The translations under genes and the position numbers were made by a program. DNA of 64,000 bases from Chloropicon primus (Eukaryota > Chlorophyta > Chloropicophyceae > Chloropicales > Chloropicaceae), in the NCBI GenBank assembly GCA_023205875.1, contig CP060768.1, forward strand, positions 496,001 through 560,000, in the 5' to 3' direction. The number at the start of each line of letters is the position of its first letter. The stretch's first letter is position 1. The notes under the pieces were generated by a model. It was not told where the DNA came from, searched no databases, and was given only the letters and a program-made list of their open reading frames with translations. This document shows positions 9,798 through 22,712 of this stretch, in pieces.

Positions 9798-10313
9798 TCA
9801 CTCTTCCTCCTTGACCTTGACGATGGAAGGGGTCGTCTTGCTTCGTGTTCTCTTCTTCGCAAGGCTTCTCGTCGTCTTCATGTTGTTGTTGGCGGCTGCG
9901 TTGGAATCCACCTCATTCAGCTCGTCAGTGGTTGATCGATTCAAGTATTCCTTGGCAATGGCATATGTTCCACGTTCAGTGCGAACAAAGCGGGGGCTCT
10001 GTGAACAAGCAGCGCTGACAGTGGCCCGCATTTTCTCATCATCAGTAGAAACAGAACAGCCTCTCCGCCTGAACACATACAACTTCTTCGCCCGGATCCG
10101 GCCAAGGGTCTCTTTGACGCGCAAGCTCCCTCCCGCAGCATCTTGAAGAACGAGATAGACGGCAGTCACAATAGTTCTCTTTCCATTCCTAGTCTGGGTA
10201 GGACGTGCGTTGTCTCTCAACATAGTCACCCGCGCTGACGCTGGCTCAGGCTGAAAAGACGAATCCGCACCACCACTATCCTTCTCACTGTCACTCTCCT
10301 CATTGATGATCAT
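9798..10313 (-). CDS. small basic protein with a possible winged-helix (HARE-HTH-like) domain
   Basis: An intronless 171-aa frame starts at ATG 10313. After an acidic Ser-rich leader, residues about 40-120 read like a winged helix: TIVTAVYLVLQDAAGG, then LRVKETLGRIRAKKLY, a basic turn, and a closing FVRTERGTYAIA strand pair that resembles the wing of HARE-HTH domains (family knowledge; the match is by eye). The C-terminus is rich in Lys, Arg and Thr, suggesting nucleic-acid binding in the nucleus. It is divergent from the IFRD gene 238 bp away. It could equally be an orphan protein. Confidence 0.5.
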   Translation of the reverse strand: MIINEESDSEKDSGGADSSFQPEPASARVTMLRDNARPTQTRNGKRTIVTAVYLVLQDAAGGSLRVKETLGRIRAKKLYVFRRRGCSVSTDDEKMRATVSAACSQSPRFVRTERGTYAIAKEYLNRSTTDELNEVDSNAAANNNMKTTRSLAKKRTRSKTTPSIVKVKEEE

Positions 10314-10551
10314 GATGATGATGATGACGATGGTCCTCCCTCTCCTAATCTCCAGATTGAAGCCAAGAGAATCTGCAACAGCTCAATCAGTCCCTCCTTC
10401 CTTCCCTTCTCTTCTCCCTTCCTTCCCTCCATGGCCGCCGCTGCTGATCGTCCCTCTCCTCCTCCTCATCTCTCCAGACTTTCTTCTTCCGAAAGCCAAG
10501 CCAAGCCAAGCCAAGCGGTAAGCGGTTCACTCCAACACTCCATCGGTCACG
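10314..10551. promoter_or_regulatory. divergent promoter spacer
   Basis: These 238 bp lie between two divergent starts. They hold an (ATG/ATC)n run at 10303-10335 and a C/T-rich stretch at 10395-10480. No sharp core motif is visible. Confidence 0.4.
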
Positions 10552-11838
10552 ATGGGACGGAAAAGGGGAGGAGGAGGAAAGAAACCACCACTCATCACCA
10601 GTGATGATGACGACAATAATAATGCATCATCCGAGGCAAGCTTCGGGTCATCCCCTCCCTCTTGGAACGACGCTTCTTCCCACGAGGACAAGGACTTGTT
10701 GTTCGCCATCACGGAAGCCCTGTACGAGAAGAGGGCAGCCACGAGGGAGAAAGCTCTCGAGACCCTGTGCGCGTTTTTGAGGAGCTCGTACAGGTACGAG
10801 GAGCTCGAGCCGGTGAGGGAGACCGTGCCGTCGCTGCTGCTGCGCTGCGTGCAGAAGGGGAAGGCCAAGGAAGTCGAATTGGCAAGCGTCGCGATTGGGC
10901 TCGTGGTGGTGACCCTCGGCCCGGAGGACGGCGAGTGCTGGACGGAGCACATCAAGGCCCTGATGCACAAGGCCGGGGGCGCGGGCACGCCGAGGTCGAA
11001 GGTCGCTTGCGTCAGGGCCCTCGGAGTTTTGTGCTTCGTGGGGACCGACGACAGCGTGGTCCTGCAGCAGTGCATTGAGAAGATACAAAAGTGTTGCTCG
11101 GCGTCCGCGAGCGAGGTGAGGGCCGAGGCGTACACCAGCCTCGCCCTGCTGCTGAGCATTGCGATCCCGATAGGGTCCAAAATCATGGACCACATGCTCG
11201 GCTACGCCGAGGGCTTCGCCAAGGCTCTGGGAGACGAGGCCGTCGCCGTGAGGACCGCGGCGGGGAGCGCCCTGGTGGTTCTCCAGGAGGTCTTCGGGGA
11301 GGTTCTTGGCGGGGAGGAGGAGGAGGAGGGGGAGGAGGAGGAGGAAGCTGGCGCCCCCTTCGGCGAGCTCGGGGGCGTGGTGGACAAGATGAGCCGACTG
11401 GCCAACTCTTCCTGGAAGACGGAGGGGGTTGGGACGCCGGGCAGCGCGAGGATGAACAAGAGGGACCGGCAGAACCAAAGGAAGGCCTTCAGGGAGCTGG
11501 TGAACGCCATGGAGGGCAAGTCCTCGAGCTCCAAGGACTCGAAGATCAAGTTGAAGCACGGCGACGTCCTGCACTTGGACAGTCACTCCCTCCGGGTGAC
11601 GGCGGGGGTCTTTAAGTCCCTTCTCGCCACGGGCTTCCAGGTCCACATGCAGACCAACGACTTGCTCCACCAGGTGTTCAACTTCCAGCCCAGGCAGGAG
11701 AAGATTCACCTGAGCCAGCTGGAGAAAAAGATGCTCTTCTCCCCGAACAGCACCGCCAAGAAGAAGCAGACGAAAGTGAGGAACAAGGACAGGATGGTAA
11801 AGGGCACCGCGTTGGACTTTTACCAGGAGGACTTGTAG
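10552..11838 (+). CDS. interferon-related developmental regulator (IFRD) family protein
   Basis: This is an intronless 428-aa protein. Residues about 45-250 match the IFRD helical-repeat domain: RAATREKALETLCAFLRSSY, the GKAKEVELASVAIGLVVVTLGP helix pair, and VRALGVLCFVG. An acidic insert (poly-Glu, about 262-268) precedes the C-terminal IFRD block, with KRDRQNQRKAFRELVNAM, LKHGDVLHLDSHSLRV and VHMQTNDLLHQVFNF, which is diagnostic. The tail is Lys-rich. Animal IFRD2 binds translationally inactive ribosomes and plant homologues act in stress tolerance, so a role in translation or stress is inferred. The convergent neighbour is RSH. Confidence 0.88.
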   Translation: MGRKRGGGGKKPPLITSDDDDNNNASSEASFGSSPPSWNDASSHEDKDLLFAITEALYEKRAATREKALETLCAFLRSSYRYEELEPVRETVPSLLLRCVQKGKAKEVELASVAIGLVVVTLGPEDGECWTEHIKALMHKAGGAGTPRSKVACVRALGVLCFVGTDDSVVLQQCIEKIQKCCSASASEVRAEAYTSLALLLSIAIPIGSKIMDHMLGYAEGFAKALGDEAVAVRTAAGSALVVLQEVFGEVLGGEEEEEGEEEEEAGAPFGELGGVVDKMSRLANSSWKTEGVGTPGSARMNKRDRQNQRKAFRELVNAMEGKSSSSKDSKIKLKHGDVLHLDSHSLRVTAGVFKSLLATGFQVHMQTNDLLHQVFNFQPRQEKIHLSQLEKKMLFSPNSTAKKKQTKVRNKDRMVKGTALDFYQEDL

Positions 11839-12698
11839 ACTTCGTGAACGGGAGGGGAGGGGGAAGGGGTGGGGCGCGATCGAGATCTACCTGAGAAAGT
11901 GGTGGTCGCCACAGCACAGCACAACACATTGTAAACTTATATATGACGATTCTTTCCACACCTGTATTGTATTCTATGAAAACCAACCTTTGAACTAAAT
12001 CTTCTCGCTCCTCGCTCGCAGAGGAGAGACTTGAGACACTGAGAGGATGGATGGTGGGAGTTCCTTCTTAAGGACGATCGGGAGGATGCTACGCTTGGCA
12101 TGGACACTGTTATCACCGGATCGATCGATTCCGGAGCTCGAAGAGAAAAGAAAAAAAAAGTCCTTTCCTTTTCTTCTGATGATAGTCCTTTCCTGGAGGG
12201 CATGCGGTCTTTAGGAAAAGCGTTACTTCTAACCCTAACCCCCGTCTCCCTGTTCATCATCACGTGCATCGTGCTCCTCAGGATCGCTCGCTTCCATGAT
12301 CGCCACCTTGTCGTCCGAGAACGCAGTCGAATCAGATTTCAGCCAGACCGTCCACTCCAACTGATTCATGGCCTTGGTCCACGAGGGAGTGAAGCTTGTC
12401 GTCACACTCTTGGAGCAAGTTAACTTGCAACAAGTTGTCTCGGAAGCAAGCAAGAACAATCTCGACAGAAAAAAAAAGATAATAGTCTATTGTAACGGTC
12501 ATTTGTCAATACTTTTTCATTTCAATTTACAATGTGGTACACTGGTATATAACAACCCGGCCTCCGCCGCAAACCCACAAAAAGACCACCACGAATTCCG
12601 TGATCATCATCGCTTGTCCGTGCGGTTTTGCCAGACTCCTCCGAGACTCCTCCAACTCTCCTCACAAACCAAACAGTCCATCCATCCATCCATCTCAA
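11839..12698. other. convergent 3' spacer with a doubtful small frame
   Basis: The spacer lies between the IFRD and RSH 3' ends. A minus-strand frame from ATG 12369 to 12235 encodes MNQLEWTVWLKSDSTAF and so on (44 aa). It could be extended through a possible splice (donor GTGATG, acceptor gccctccag), but nothing supports it beyond an open frame. Bases 12228-12242 hold ctaaccctaaccccc, a short telomere-like motif. Bases 12480-12560 are AT-rich. Confidence 0.45.
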
Positions 12699-14450
12699 TC
12701 AAGCAGACTGTTGGTGGTAGGAGTTGAAGTTGTTCTTGTTGTACATCTTGTCGAGCTTCTGCCTCTCAAAGTCGAAGAGCTCGACCATGGGGGGCTGCTG
12801 CTCGTCATCGCTCTCCTCCACGTCAAACTCCTCCGCAAAGTAATCGTTGTCCACGATCTCCACCAAGTCTCCCATCTTCAGCGTGTAGTCGTCGCTGTCG
12901 TGGTACTCGTTGTTGACGAGAAACTTGGTCCCCGGCTTCGCCTTGAGGATGTCCTTGCTCAGCTGGTACAGCGAGCAGTTGGCGGGGACCTCCTTGACGT
13001 TCACGTTCCCGTTGGCCGCGATCAGGGTATAGATAGGGTCGTACTCCATGTCAGGAGGGGGCGTGGGCTCGTCCTCTGGAAAGTTGAGGAAGACGTCCTT
13101 TGGGTTGTCTGGCGAGCCGCTTGGCCTGTACTTCCTGTCCTGGAGCTCCATCTGCCAGGTCACGAGCCACCTGTTCCAGGCGATCTGCTGCTCGGCCCTC
13201 TTGTTCTTCTTCACCGACCTGTTGCTCTCCTTGTACTGCCAGTGGGCCGCGAGCCCGTACTCTGCGATGAAGTGCATGTCCGCCGTGCGAATCTGGATCT
13301 CGAACGGGACGCCGTCCTCGCCCATGACGACCGTGTGGAGGGACTCGTACCCGTTCTCCTTTGGGTTCTTGATGTAGTCCTTGAACTTGCCCTCCACGGG
13401 CTCCCACATGGAGTGCACGAGGTCCAAGACCTTGTAGCACTCGCTCTTCTTGCTGACGATGCACCTGCAGGCGCACAGGTCGTAGACCTCCTCAAAGGCG
13501 ATGCCCTTCTTCTGCATCTTCTTGTGGATCCCGTACACGTTCTTCGGCCTGCCGTGCAAGTCCTTGTACTCCAAGTTCACGCCCTTCATCGCCTCCTGGA
13601 GCTTGTCCAGGTTGCTCTGCAGGTTGCGCTTCTGGGCGCTCATGAAGTCGTCCTTGAGGCAGTCCTGCAGCTGGAGGAACTCCTGGCGGTTGAGGTACCT
13701 GAAGCACAAGTCCTCGAGCTCGGCCTTGATGCTCCACACCCCGAGCCTGTTGGCCAGGGGGACAAAGACGTGCATGGTCTCCTCGGCGATCTTCCTCTGC
13801 TTGTCGGGCGTCAGGGCGTTCAGGGTCCTCATGTTGTGGAGCCTGTCCGCGAGCTTGATGAGGACGACCCTCACGTCCGCCATGGACAGGAGCATGTTCT
13901 TGAACCTGTCGCTGTTGTTGTCGGCGGCCTGCTGGGTGGTCGAGCCAAAGCCGAGGTCCCTGTTGATCTGTGACATTTGGCTGAGCCTGCTGACGCCGAC
14001 GACCATGTCCACGACCTCCGAGGGGATGTACTCCCTGAGCTGCTGCTCGGTCATCATGGTGTCGTCGAGCACGTCGTGGAGGAGGCCGGCCGCCACGGTC
14101 TGCTCGTCCAGGCCGAGCTTGGCGAGGATCTCCGCCGTGTCCACCACGTGGGACAGGTAAGCCTCCCCGTTCTTCCTGAGCTGGCCGGTGTGGGCGCACC
14201 TCCCGAGCTCGAACGCCAGCTTCACCAGCGGGGCCCCGAAGACCTCGTGCCTGGAGCTGAGCTCGTTGGAGATCTTCTTCTCCTGCACGGATGCCACCTC
14301 GGCGTTCCTCGTGGAGAACCCGGTGCAGAGCACGGGGTTCTCGACCGCCCCCTTCGGGTCCTGCTGGCTGTTGTCCTCCACCTCGCTCTCGGACTCGAGC
14401 GCCATGGTCAGCAGGCTCGGCTTGCTCTGCTCGGAGCTCAAGCTGGACGC

Positions 14451-14482
<32 letters not shown>

Positions 14483-14948
14483 CTGTCCTCTTGAAGCTCA
14501 CGGGCTCCATGGCGAGGGGCTTGGTCAGCTCGTTCGGCGGGGTAAAGCCCGAGACCTTCTTCTCCGTCTCGTACGACCCGCTGACGGGCCTGACCGGAGC
14601 AACCAGGCCGGAAAGCGACCCGGTCCCCGACTTGACGCTCAGGACCTGCTCGTCCCTCTCCCTCACGCTCGTCACGCTCCTCGGCGTGCTGTACGAGCTC
14701 CCTCCGTGGGAGCTCAGCCTCCTCCCTCCGGAGGACGGTATGTTCACCGGCAAGCTCACCGCCAGCCTCGCCTCGTGGACCTGGCCGCCGTCCTTCACGG
14801 CGTGCTGCGTCGTCCCCGTCCCCTTCTTCAGCTTGTGCTGCGTGTACAGGGATTCCGTCAGCGAGGACCTCGGGCCCAAGACGCTCGTGAACGACCCGGG
14901 CGAGCTCGACAGCGCCGCGCTCAACCCACCCGTCGGCCCGCTGCTCAT
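12699..14948 (-). CDS. RSH: bifunctional-type (p)ppGpp synthetase/hydrolase (RelA/SpoT homologue)
   Basis: This is an intronless 749-aa protein starting at ATG 14948, the only in-frame ATG near the 5' end. A Ser/Thr-rich leader of about 220 residues could hold a plastid transit peptide. The HD domain (245-395) keeps HVVDTAEI, LLHDVLDDT and KLADRLHNMRTL, so hydrolase activity looks possible. The synthetase domain (460-575) keeps NVYGIHKKM, the Asp of YDLCACRCIV, KDYIKNPKENGYESLHT, EIQIRT and IAEYGLAAHW. A TGS-like fold follows (638-700, IYTLIAANG), then an acidic tail. The order and the plant-like HD block (AGLLHDVLDD) fit plant RSH2/3-type plastid enzymes, which control the stringent response and tune plastid gene expression. 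Confidence 0.9.
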
Positions 14949-16568
14949 CCTCCTGTTGGCACACACCACCGCAGGCGCAATCTTGAAAAACTCTGCGTGG
15001 AGAAACCAAAAAAAGACTTCCCGTCCGTTCCGTTCCCGTCGGTTCCGCTTCTCTTTCTTTCTTTTCTTTCTTGTGGCCTGCCTGCCTCGAAAAAAGAAAA
15101 AAGAAAGAAAGACGACAAGCGTCACGTCACGTCGAGGAAGGCCGCGTTCCCGTTCCCTCCTCTCCGTTCCGTCCTCGTCCTCGTCGTCGCTCGGCCTCGG
15201 CCTCGGTTTGTCTCGTGCTCTCCGCTCTTGGTCGACCACGGCCTCGTGCTCTTTTGGTCTCCCCCCTTGTCAGGAACGATCCGATCAACGAGCGATCGAT
15301 TGCGTATCGACGTGGCCAAATTACAAAATCAAAACAACAAGGGGTTTCTACACGATCGGAAGGAGCACGCGTTTTTTTTTGGATTCCCCTCTTGGAGGAT
15401 CTGGACCCAAACAGAGTAGATATCCCGTGTTATGTCGTTTGGGCGGGAAACCCGTCCTTCCAGTCCAGTTTTAGTGCAGGATCCCACGGACAAGAAGAAG
15501 AAAGCAAAGCAAGAGAACGGAAGCACGTGCACGTGACATGTCCATGTCGTCGAGAAGACGCCCACTGGGCCCGCGGGACGACGACGACGAGGGACGGCGT
15601 GGTGGGTGTGGGTGTGCGTTTGTCCGTTTGAGGAACGAACGCAAAGTCCTTCCTTCCTTTCGAAACCTTTTGAAAGACACGTCCCTGCTGCTGCTTGTCG
15701 GCTCTTCCCTCTTCTCTCTTCGTTCCCTCTTCGTTCTTTCTTTCTTGTGTGTTCTAAGCGAAGCACAAAGCAAACCTCCCCGCTGGGCCTCCCTTTCCCT
15801 GTACACTCCTTTCCCCCCTTCTCCCTCGTCATTGACTTTTTCTTCCCCTCCAACCCCACCCTCCACTCCATCTCCATAATTCATTAATCCCTGGCCTCGA
15901 CGTCCTCCCTCTCTCTCTTTTCTCTCTTTTCTCTCTTCTCTCTCTTTTCTCTCTTTTCTCTCTTCTCTCTCTTTTCTCTCCCAGTTACCGTTGCCCTCGT
16001 CGTCGTTCCCCTTTGACCGACATCTTTCGGAAATCTTCCCCCTACTTCGCATTTGAACTTCCCCCTCCAGTAGGTTTCCCACACAACATTCTTAGTATTT
16101 AACTTTGGAAACGTTCAAAACTCCAGGACGCGAAAGAGTTGAGGAAAAACCTGTCCAAGATCCCATCTTGGAGTACTCTACTGCACCAGTAACGGATAAC
16201 TCGCCCAACCTGCAACAAAACAAAGGCAGTCAGGACACAACGACGGCGAGGAACCAACACGCAACACGACCACAACGAGGACCACCACGAGGACCTTTGC
16301 TTTTCCTTTTCCTTCTTCGTTGTCGGTTGGACCAGACCAGGACATCATTGGAGTATCGACGACGACAACAACAAGGACAACAAGAACAACATGCGAAAGG
16401 AAACCATGAAGAAGAACATGTGAACACGTTTGTTTGTTTGTTGTTGCTCGAGAAAGACAGGGACAGGGACAGAGAGAGAGACGGAGACGTTTATAACAAA
16501 TCTAAAGGTCGTCTTTAGGTTCTTCACCACCAAGCACCATCACCAGCAAGCTTCCTTCAGCAAGGAGG
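14949..16568. other. 1.6-kb divergent spacer without a supported gene
   Basis: This is the promoter region between RSH (minus) and the EF-hand gene (plus). Features are a GGGCGGGAAA E2F-like site at 15440-15449, the palindromic gcacgtgcacgtgac (CACGTG) around 15521-15535, a long C/T tract at 15907-15985, and a cctgcaacaaaac/acaacaagg-rich leader at 16210-16400. Open frames at 15471-16082 (minus) and 16105-16518 (plus) are low-complexity and I do not call them. Confidence 0.5.
15907..15985. repeat. polypyrimidine tract of ctctctttt units
   Basis: About 79 bases are almost entirely C and T, made of tandem ctctcttttctctctt-like units. On the other strand this is pure purine. It could adopt a triplex (H-DNA) form. 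Confidence 0.85.
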
Positions 16569-18284
16569 ATGGAAGCATTTATCAAATCCAAGACGAAGAA
16601 TGCGTCGCAGATAGACTTCTCTGACGGGTTCACCCCGACCACGAGCTACCGCACGCTCGCCCTGGACACCCTGAGCGAGAAGGACGACTTCCGCCTGAAG
16701 GAGAGGGAGAGGAGGCCCATCCCGTACCCTTGGGGCTCGCTGACCACGGAGGGGATCAACAAGGCCCAGTCCGCACCGCTGTACAAGTACACCAAGCGCG
16801 GGGGTGCGACCCAGAAGAGCTTGGCCAAGACCTTCGATGACGCGGAGATGAGGCCCAAGAAGCTCACGTCGGACCGGGCGTTCGCGGACAACGTGAACCG
16901 CATCGTGGTGGACGCGAGGAAGAAGAGGATGCCTTACGGGAACCCCAGGAACACCAACCCCCTTGACCCGACGTACAAGCTTCCCACGTTCGTGAAGGAG
17001 CAGCCTCCCGTGCAGAGGTTCATCAAGGACAACCTGGACACGTCTGACATCAAGGGCACGAGGCCTCACCCCGTCCAGAAGGCGTTCATGCGCAACACCC
17101 TGCAGGTGGACGACATCGAGGGCACCAAAGTTGGCTGGAGGCCCAAGTACAGGGAGAACTTTGGCAGGAACGTGAGGGACTTGAACTTGGACGTCAAGGA
17201 CATCAACAAGATGAAGAAGAAGAAGATCAAGGCGGAAAAGGAGCCCATCGACGTCGGGGTCAAGCGTCTGATGCAGAGGCCCCAGTCGGTGACGTACTCC
17301 CTCAAGACGAACGACATTGACGGCGCGCAGTCCAGGCCGAGGGGGAGGTACCTCCCCTGCGGCCAGAAGCGGACGCAGTACGCTCACACAAACAACACGC
17401 ACGACATCAGGGGGGCGACACCGAAAAAGAGGTCGACTCACAGGCCGTTCTCGGCGCCCATCGACAGGTCGGGGCTCTCCGGCCGCGCCTCCGCCCTGAT
17501 CGAGAGGAGGATCAGGGAGAGCATCCAGAAGCAGTACCACGACATCAGCAACAACTTTAAGAACCTGGACAGGGACGGGTCCGGCAAGCTGACCACGGAG
17601 GAGTTCGCCAAGGTGATGAACAAGTGCGAGATCAAAATGGCGGACGAGGAAGCGAGGGTCGTCGTGCAAGGCTTCGACACGAACAACTCTGGCACGGTGG
17701 ACTACGCCAGGCTGCTCAAGGCCATCGGGCCCACCTACACCTCGCCAACCCTTGGCCAGGAGGAGGCCCACGGGCCCAAGGTGGCGTTCGAGGCCAAGGA
17801 GGCCTCGTCCGCCGCGGAGGAGGCCTCCTCCACCATGGACGTCGAGGTGCAGACTGCGAAGGAGGACGTGAAGACGACGTCCTCGTCGTCGTCCAAAGCG
17901 CAGTCGGAGCCTGCGGGGGTGATGTCAGCGGCGCAAAAGTCCCTGAAAGAAAAGATAGAGGAGGCTCGCAAGAACCCCTCCAAGCTGACCGAGGCCGAGG
18001 ACTGGAAGCCCTCCAAGTTCGCCGTAGTCAAGGCGGACCGGCCCCACACGGTCCACTCCACCTCCCGCTCCACCAAGCAGCAGCCTTGCAAGTCGCAGAG
18101 GTCCGGCCAGCGCCCGATGACTTCCCCGGCCAGGAGGAGGCAGGTGACCATCAAGGCCAAGGCATCTCAGGCCGTCTCCATGGAAAGACCCAAGTCTGCC
18201 TTCATCAACACAAAGTGCAGAGCGCAGACCTGGGAGCGCTCCCAACTCAGGGAAGACATCGCGACCATCAGAGCCCTCAGATAA
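16569..18284 (+). CDS. EF-hand protein with DIxGA repeats, probably ciliary
   Basis: This is an intronless 571-aa protein. The N-terminal 60% is basic and extended and carries a spaced motif of the form 'T-x-DI-x-G-A/T': LDTSDIKGTRP, LQVDDIEGTKV, LKTNDIDGAQS, NTHDIRGATPK, and a degenerate DVKDINKMK. An EF-hand pair follows. The first hand is canonical (DRDGSGKLTTEE, about residues 336-347). The second is DTNNSGTVDYARL and is likely functional. The tail is Ser/Ala-rich, then basic. Spaced DIxGA motifs plus EF-hands occur in axonemal or basal-body proteins of protists (recalled, not searched); together with the other cilia genes here, a flagellar role is inferred. The start is the first ATG after AT-poor leader sequence. 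Confidence 0.6.
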   Translation: MEAFIKSKTKNASQIDFSDGFTPTTSYRTLALDTLSEKDDFRLKERERRPIPYPWGSLTTEGINKAQSAPLYKYTKRGGATQKSLAKTFDDAEMRPKKLTSDRAFADNVNRIVVDARKKRMPYGNPRNTNPLDPTYKLPTFVKEQPPVQRFIKDNLDTSDIKGTRPHPVQKAFMRNTLQVDDIEGTKVGWRPKYRENFGRNVRDLNLDVKDINKMKKKKIKAEKEPIDVGVKRLMQRPQSVTYSLKTNDIDGAQSRPRGRYLPCGQKRTQYAHTNNTHDIRGATPKKRSTHRPFSAPIDRSGLSGRASALIERRIRESIQKQYHDISNNFKNLDRDGSGKLTTEEFAKVMNKCEIKMADEEARVVVQGFDTNNSGTVDYARLLKAIGPTYTSPTLGQEEAHGPKVAFEAKEASSAAEEASSTMDVEVQTAKEDVKTTSSSSSKAQSEPAGVMSAAQKSLKEKIEEARKNPSKLTEAEDWKPSKFAVVKADRPHTVHSTSRSTKQQPCKSQRSGQRPMTSPARRRQVTIKAKASQAVSMERPKSAFINTKCRAQTWERSQLREDIATIRALR

Positions 18285-18544
18285 CAGCTCAGTCTGCTGT
18301 AGGGAGTCATGATATAGAAAATGTAACTCATTGTCATAAAAAAGCAGAAAAAGAATCGTTTCCCTAAAGCACCCCGCGCACCGGCACGAGGCCTCCATGT
18401 TGTGTTGCTGCAAAGCGACCAAGCGAAAACAAAACACCCACCCACCCACCCCCGCTCGAGCAAGAGGAGCAGCTCAGTGTGTGCCAAGCCAAAACAAAAA
18501 AAAAATAGTCCCCTTCCCTTCCACCACTCCCTCTGGCGTCCTCC
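18285..18544. other. convergent 3' spacer
   Basis: These 260 bp lie between the ends of the EF-hand gene and the HIG1 gene. They include a cccacccacccacccc run at about 18438 and an A9 run at about 18495. No gene is seen. Confidence 0.6.
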
Positions 18545-18853
18545 TCACTTTTTCCCTTGGGTGTCCCCCGTCCAGCTCTTCCAAGTCTCCTGGAACAGAG
18601 CCTTGTCGCTCCCCAGGACCCCCGAAGTGGCCACCATGAGGGCCACCGTGACCCCCTGGCACACCACACGAGCCTTCATCATGTTTTGTGACAAGGCCTT
18701 GTTCCCCCTCCTGAACGCAGTTATCCCACCAAACAAGACTCCCGCCGTGGCCAAAGCCCCCACCAGCACGAACGGATTCCTCTTCTTCCCGAACACGTCC
18801 ACCTCCCCCGAAGCACGCACCTTGTCCACGTCCATCCTCTCCATCATCCCCAT
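18545..18853 (-). CDS. HIG1-domain protein
   Basis: An intronless 102-aa protein. Residues about 27-80 match the HIG1/RCF1 domain: KRNPFVLVGALATAGVLFGG as the first membrane helix, the FRRGNKALSQNMMKARVVCQ linker with the family's R-x3-Q pattern (RVVCQG), and a second helix GVTVALMVATSGVL. HIG1 proteins sit in the mitochondrial inner membrane and help assemble or stabilise cytochrome oxidase supercomplexes. The soluble leader is short and acidic. Length and two-helix layout are typical. ATG 18853 is the first of four clustered ATGs; a start at any of them would leave the domain intact. Confidence 0.85.
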   Translation of the reverse strand: MGMMERMDVDKVRASGEVDVFGKKRNPFVLVGALATAGVLFGGITAFRRGNKALSQNMMKARVVCQGVTVALMVATSGVLGSDKALFQETWKSWTGDTQGKK

Positions 18854-19231
18854 CCACCAAATCGATCAATCGTATCAATCAATCAACCAATCGTATCAAA
18901 CTATCTATCTATTCAACCACCGAAACCAAAGGCAAGCGAACCGGACGCCGCAGGAGCGTGGCCTCCTCGTCGCTCTCGTCCTCGTCGTCGCTCTCGTCCT
19001 CGTCGTCGCTCTCGTCCTCCTCGTCGTCGTCGTCGAGCGCTGGTGTCCACAATATGTTTTGAAGCAGAAGCGGAGCGGAGCAGCGTGTGTCGCCGTCGCC
19101 GTCGCCGTCGCGTTGCGTTTTGTAAGACGAGGGAGGAGGAGGCACCATCGGGAAGGCGGAAGCCTCGAAGGCATTAGGTCCAGGTTTGTTGTCGCGCCGT
19201 GAGAGAGGGAGAGAGGGAGGGAGGGAGAGAG
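18854..19231. other. divergent spacer with an 18-bp tandem repeat
   Basis: About 18967-19020 holds three copies of cgtcgctctcgtcctcgt. A minus-strand frame, ATG 19148 to 18909, is open and would give a 79-aa acidic peptide, but most of it is this repeat. At 18866-18905 there are atcaatc/tatc-rich stretches. Bases 19200-19230 are a gagaggga run just before the Asterix ATG. Confidence 0.55.
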
Positions 19232-19770
19232 ATGGGGAGCAAAGGTTGGCCAGTGATCAAGGGAGACCCGAGGAACCCTGAGGGAATACAGGCGTATAAG
19301 AAGGTGCCGGTGAAGGAGGAGGATCAGGATCCGGACTTCAGGGCCCTCGCATCACTCGGTCTCGGCATGGCGGGACTATTCACAAAGGTAAGCACGACGA
19401 CCAGGGTGAGCAAGAGAAGAAGAACGTGTCCATGCTGCCAACACCGCTAGACCGATACGCTCATGCGCGGGGACCGTGGGGTTTGCTCGCTTCGGAATCC
19501 AAGCAATCCCTTGCTCGGGCAATGTCCTTCGTTCCTTTGGTTTCAAAGGGCGAGGCTAACGAGTAGGTTGCTGTTCTTGTTCTTGTTCTTGTTTGACAGA
19601 ACCAATACTTTTCCTGGGGAGCCCTGTTCTGTGCCGTCTCTGCGATGTGCTGCATGATCCACCCGGAGGTGAACATGAAGCAAGCGACCACGGCGCTGAT
19701 GTTTTCCTTCTCGGGGCTCGCCAGCTCGTACATCAAGGTGTACCAGACGAGGGGCGCGCAGCAGAAGTAG
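19232..19770 (+). CDS. Asterix (WDR83OS), PAT-complex membrane chaperone subunit
   Basis: Exons 19232-19387 and 19600-19770 give 108 aa. The 212-nt intron has donor GTAAGC, acceptor ttgtttgacag, phase 0. The protein has a Lys/Pro-rich leader, the conserved DPDFRALASLGLGMAGLF motif (human Asterix: DYMNLLGMIFSMCGL), and three predicted membrane helices including NQYFSWGALFCAVSAMCC and ATTALMFSFSGLASSYIKVY. Asterix with CCDC47 forms the PAT complex, which shields polar transmembrane helices at the ER translocon. Length (human 106 aa) and the helix pattern agree. It is convergent with GyrB, 120 bp away. Confidence 0.88.
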
Positions 19771-19890
19771 GAGGAAGTGGTGGGGTGTCCAACAATAATA
19801 AAAAACCGATATTATTTCACAGCGGAATGCTCTGCGGGATGATCGCAAAGCCTGCTCTCCACTTTGCGAGTTCTGTCCCCCCCTCCCTCC

Positions 19891-22332
<2,442 letters not shown>

Positions 22333-22384
22333 TTATCCGGTTGGTTGCGGTTCACCTTGCCACCGATTCTTCCAAGCGAGGTCT

Positions 22385-22413
22385 CGTTCGAAAGATCGAA
22401 AGACGCCTCTTCG
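22385..22413 (-). repeat. promoter element, copy 1
   Basis: On the minus strand this reads CGAAGAGGCGTCTTTCGATC followed by TTTCGAACG. The core is GTCTT rather than GTCTC. It is 183 bp from copy 2. Confidence 0.6.
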
Positions 22414-22568
22414 ATCTCCTGTCCTTTCCCTCGCCAAAGATACTCGCCCTCGCGGAGCCCCGGCAGACTCACCTCGCCTCTCCTGGAAGCCACACCATTG
22501 AAATGAGTTACGCGTCGTTTCAGTCGTCCAATCCTCACCCGTGGGTCATTCCTCTCAAGCGAGAGCTC

Positions 22569-22596
22569 ATTCGAAAGAGGACGAGACAAAACTTCG
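22569..22596 (-). repeat. promoter element, copy 2
   Basis: On the minus strand: CGAAGTTTTGTCTCGTCCTC, then TTTCGAAT. It shares both ends with copy 1. Confidence 0.65.
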
Positions 22597-22683
22597 ATAG
22601 TTTCCCCTCACGATCGCCTCAATCCTCGTCCCCGTCGACGGCGACCCCCGGAAGACTCACCTCTTGCTCGTGTCCCCGTAGCG

Positions 22684-22712
22684 CGCGCGCGCGTCGTCTC
22701 ACGAGTGTTCCA
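22684..22712 (+). repeat. promoter element, copy 3 (partial)
   Basis: It reads CGTCGTCTCACGAGTGTTCC. The GTCTCACGAG core is perfect and the flanks are weak. Confidence 0.45.

Noticed and set aside
12235-12369. Small minus-strand gene with a possible intron
   Set aside because: Only 44 codons with no recognisable family; kept as a note in the spacer entry.
12534-13973. Second long plus-strand frame (479 aa, Val/Leu/His-rich) opposite RSH
   Set aside because: Its composition is the mirror of RSH, and RSH is certain.
13977-15419. Long plus-strand open frame opposite RSH
   Set aside because: It is a shadow of RSH codon bias and has no family signal.
15471-16082. 203-aa minus-strand frame with Lys/Glu/Arg repeats
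   Set aside because: It is built on the C/T tract at 15.9 kb and lies in a promoter spacer; no homology is visible.
18909-19148. 79-aa acidic minus-strand peptide
   Set aside because: Most of it is an 18-bp tandem repeat; it could at best be an upstream frame of the HIG1 transcript.
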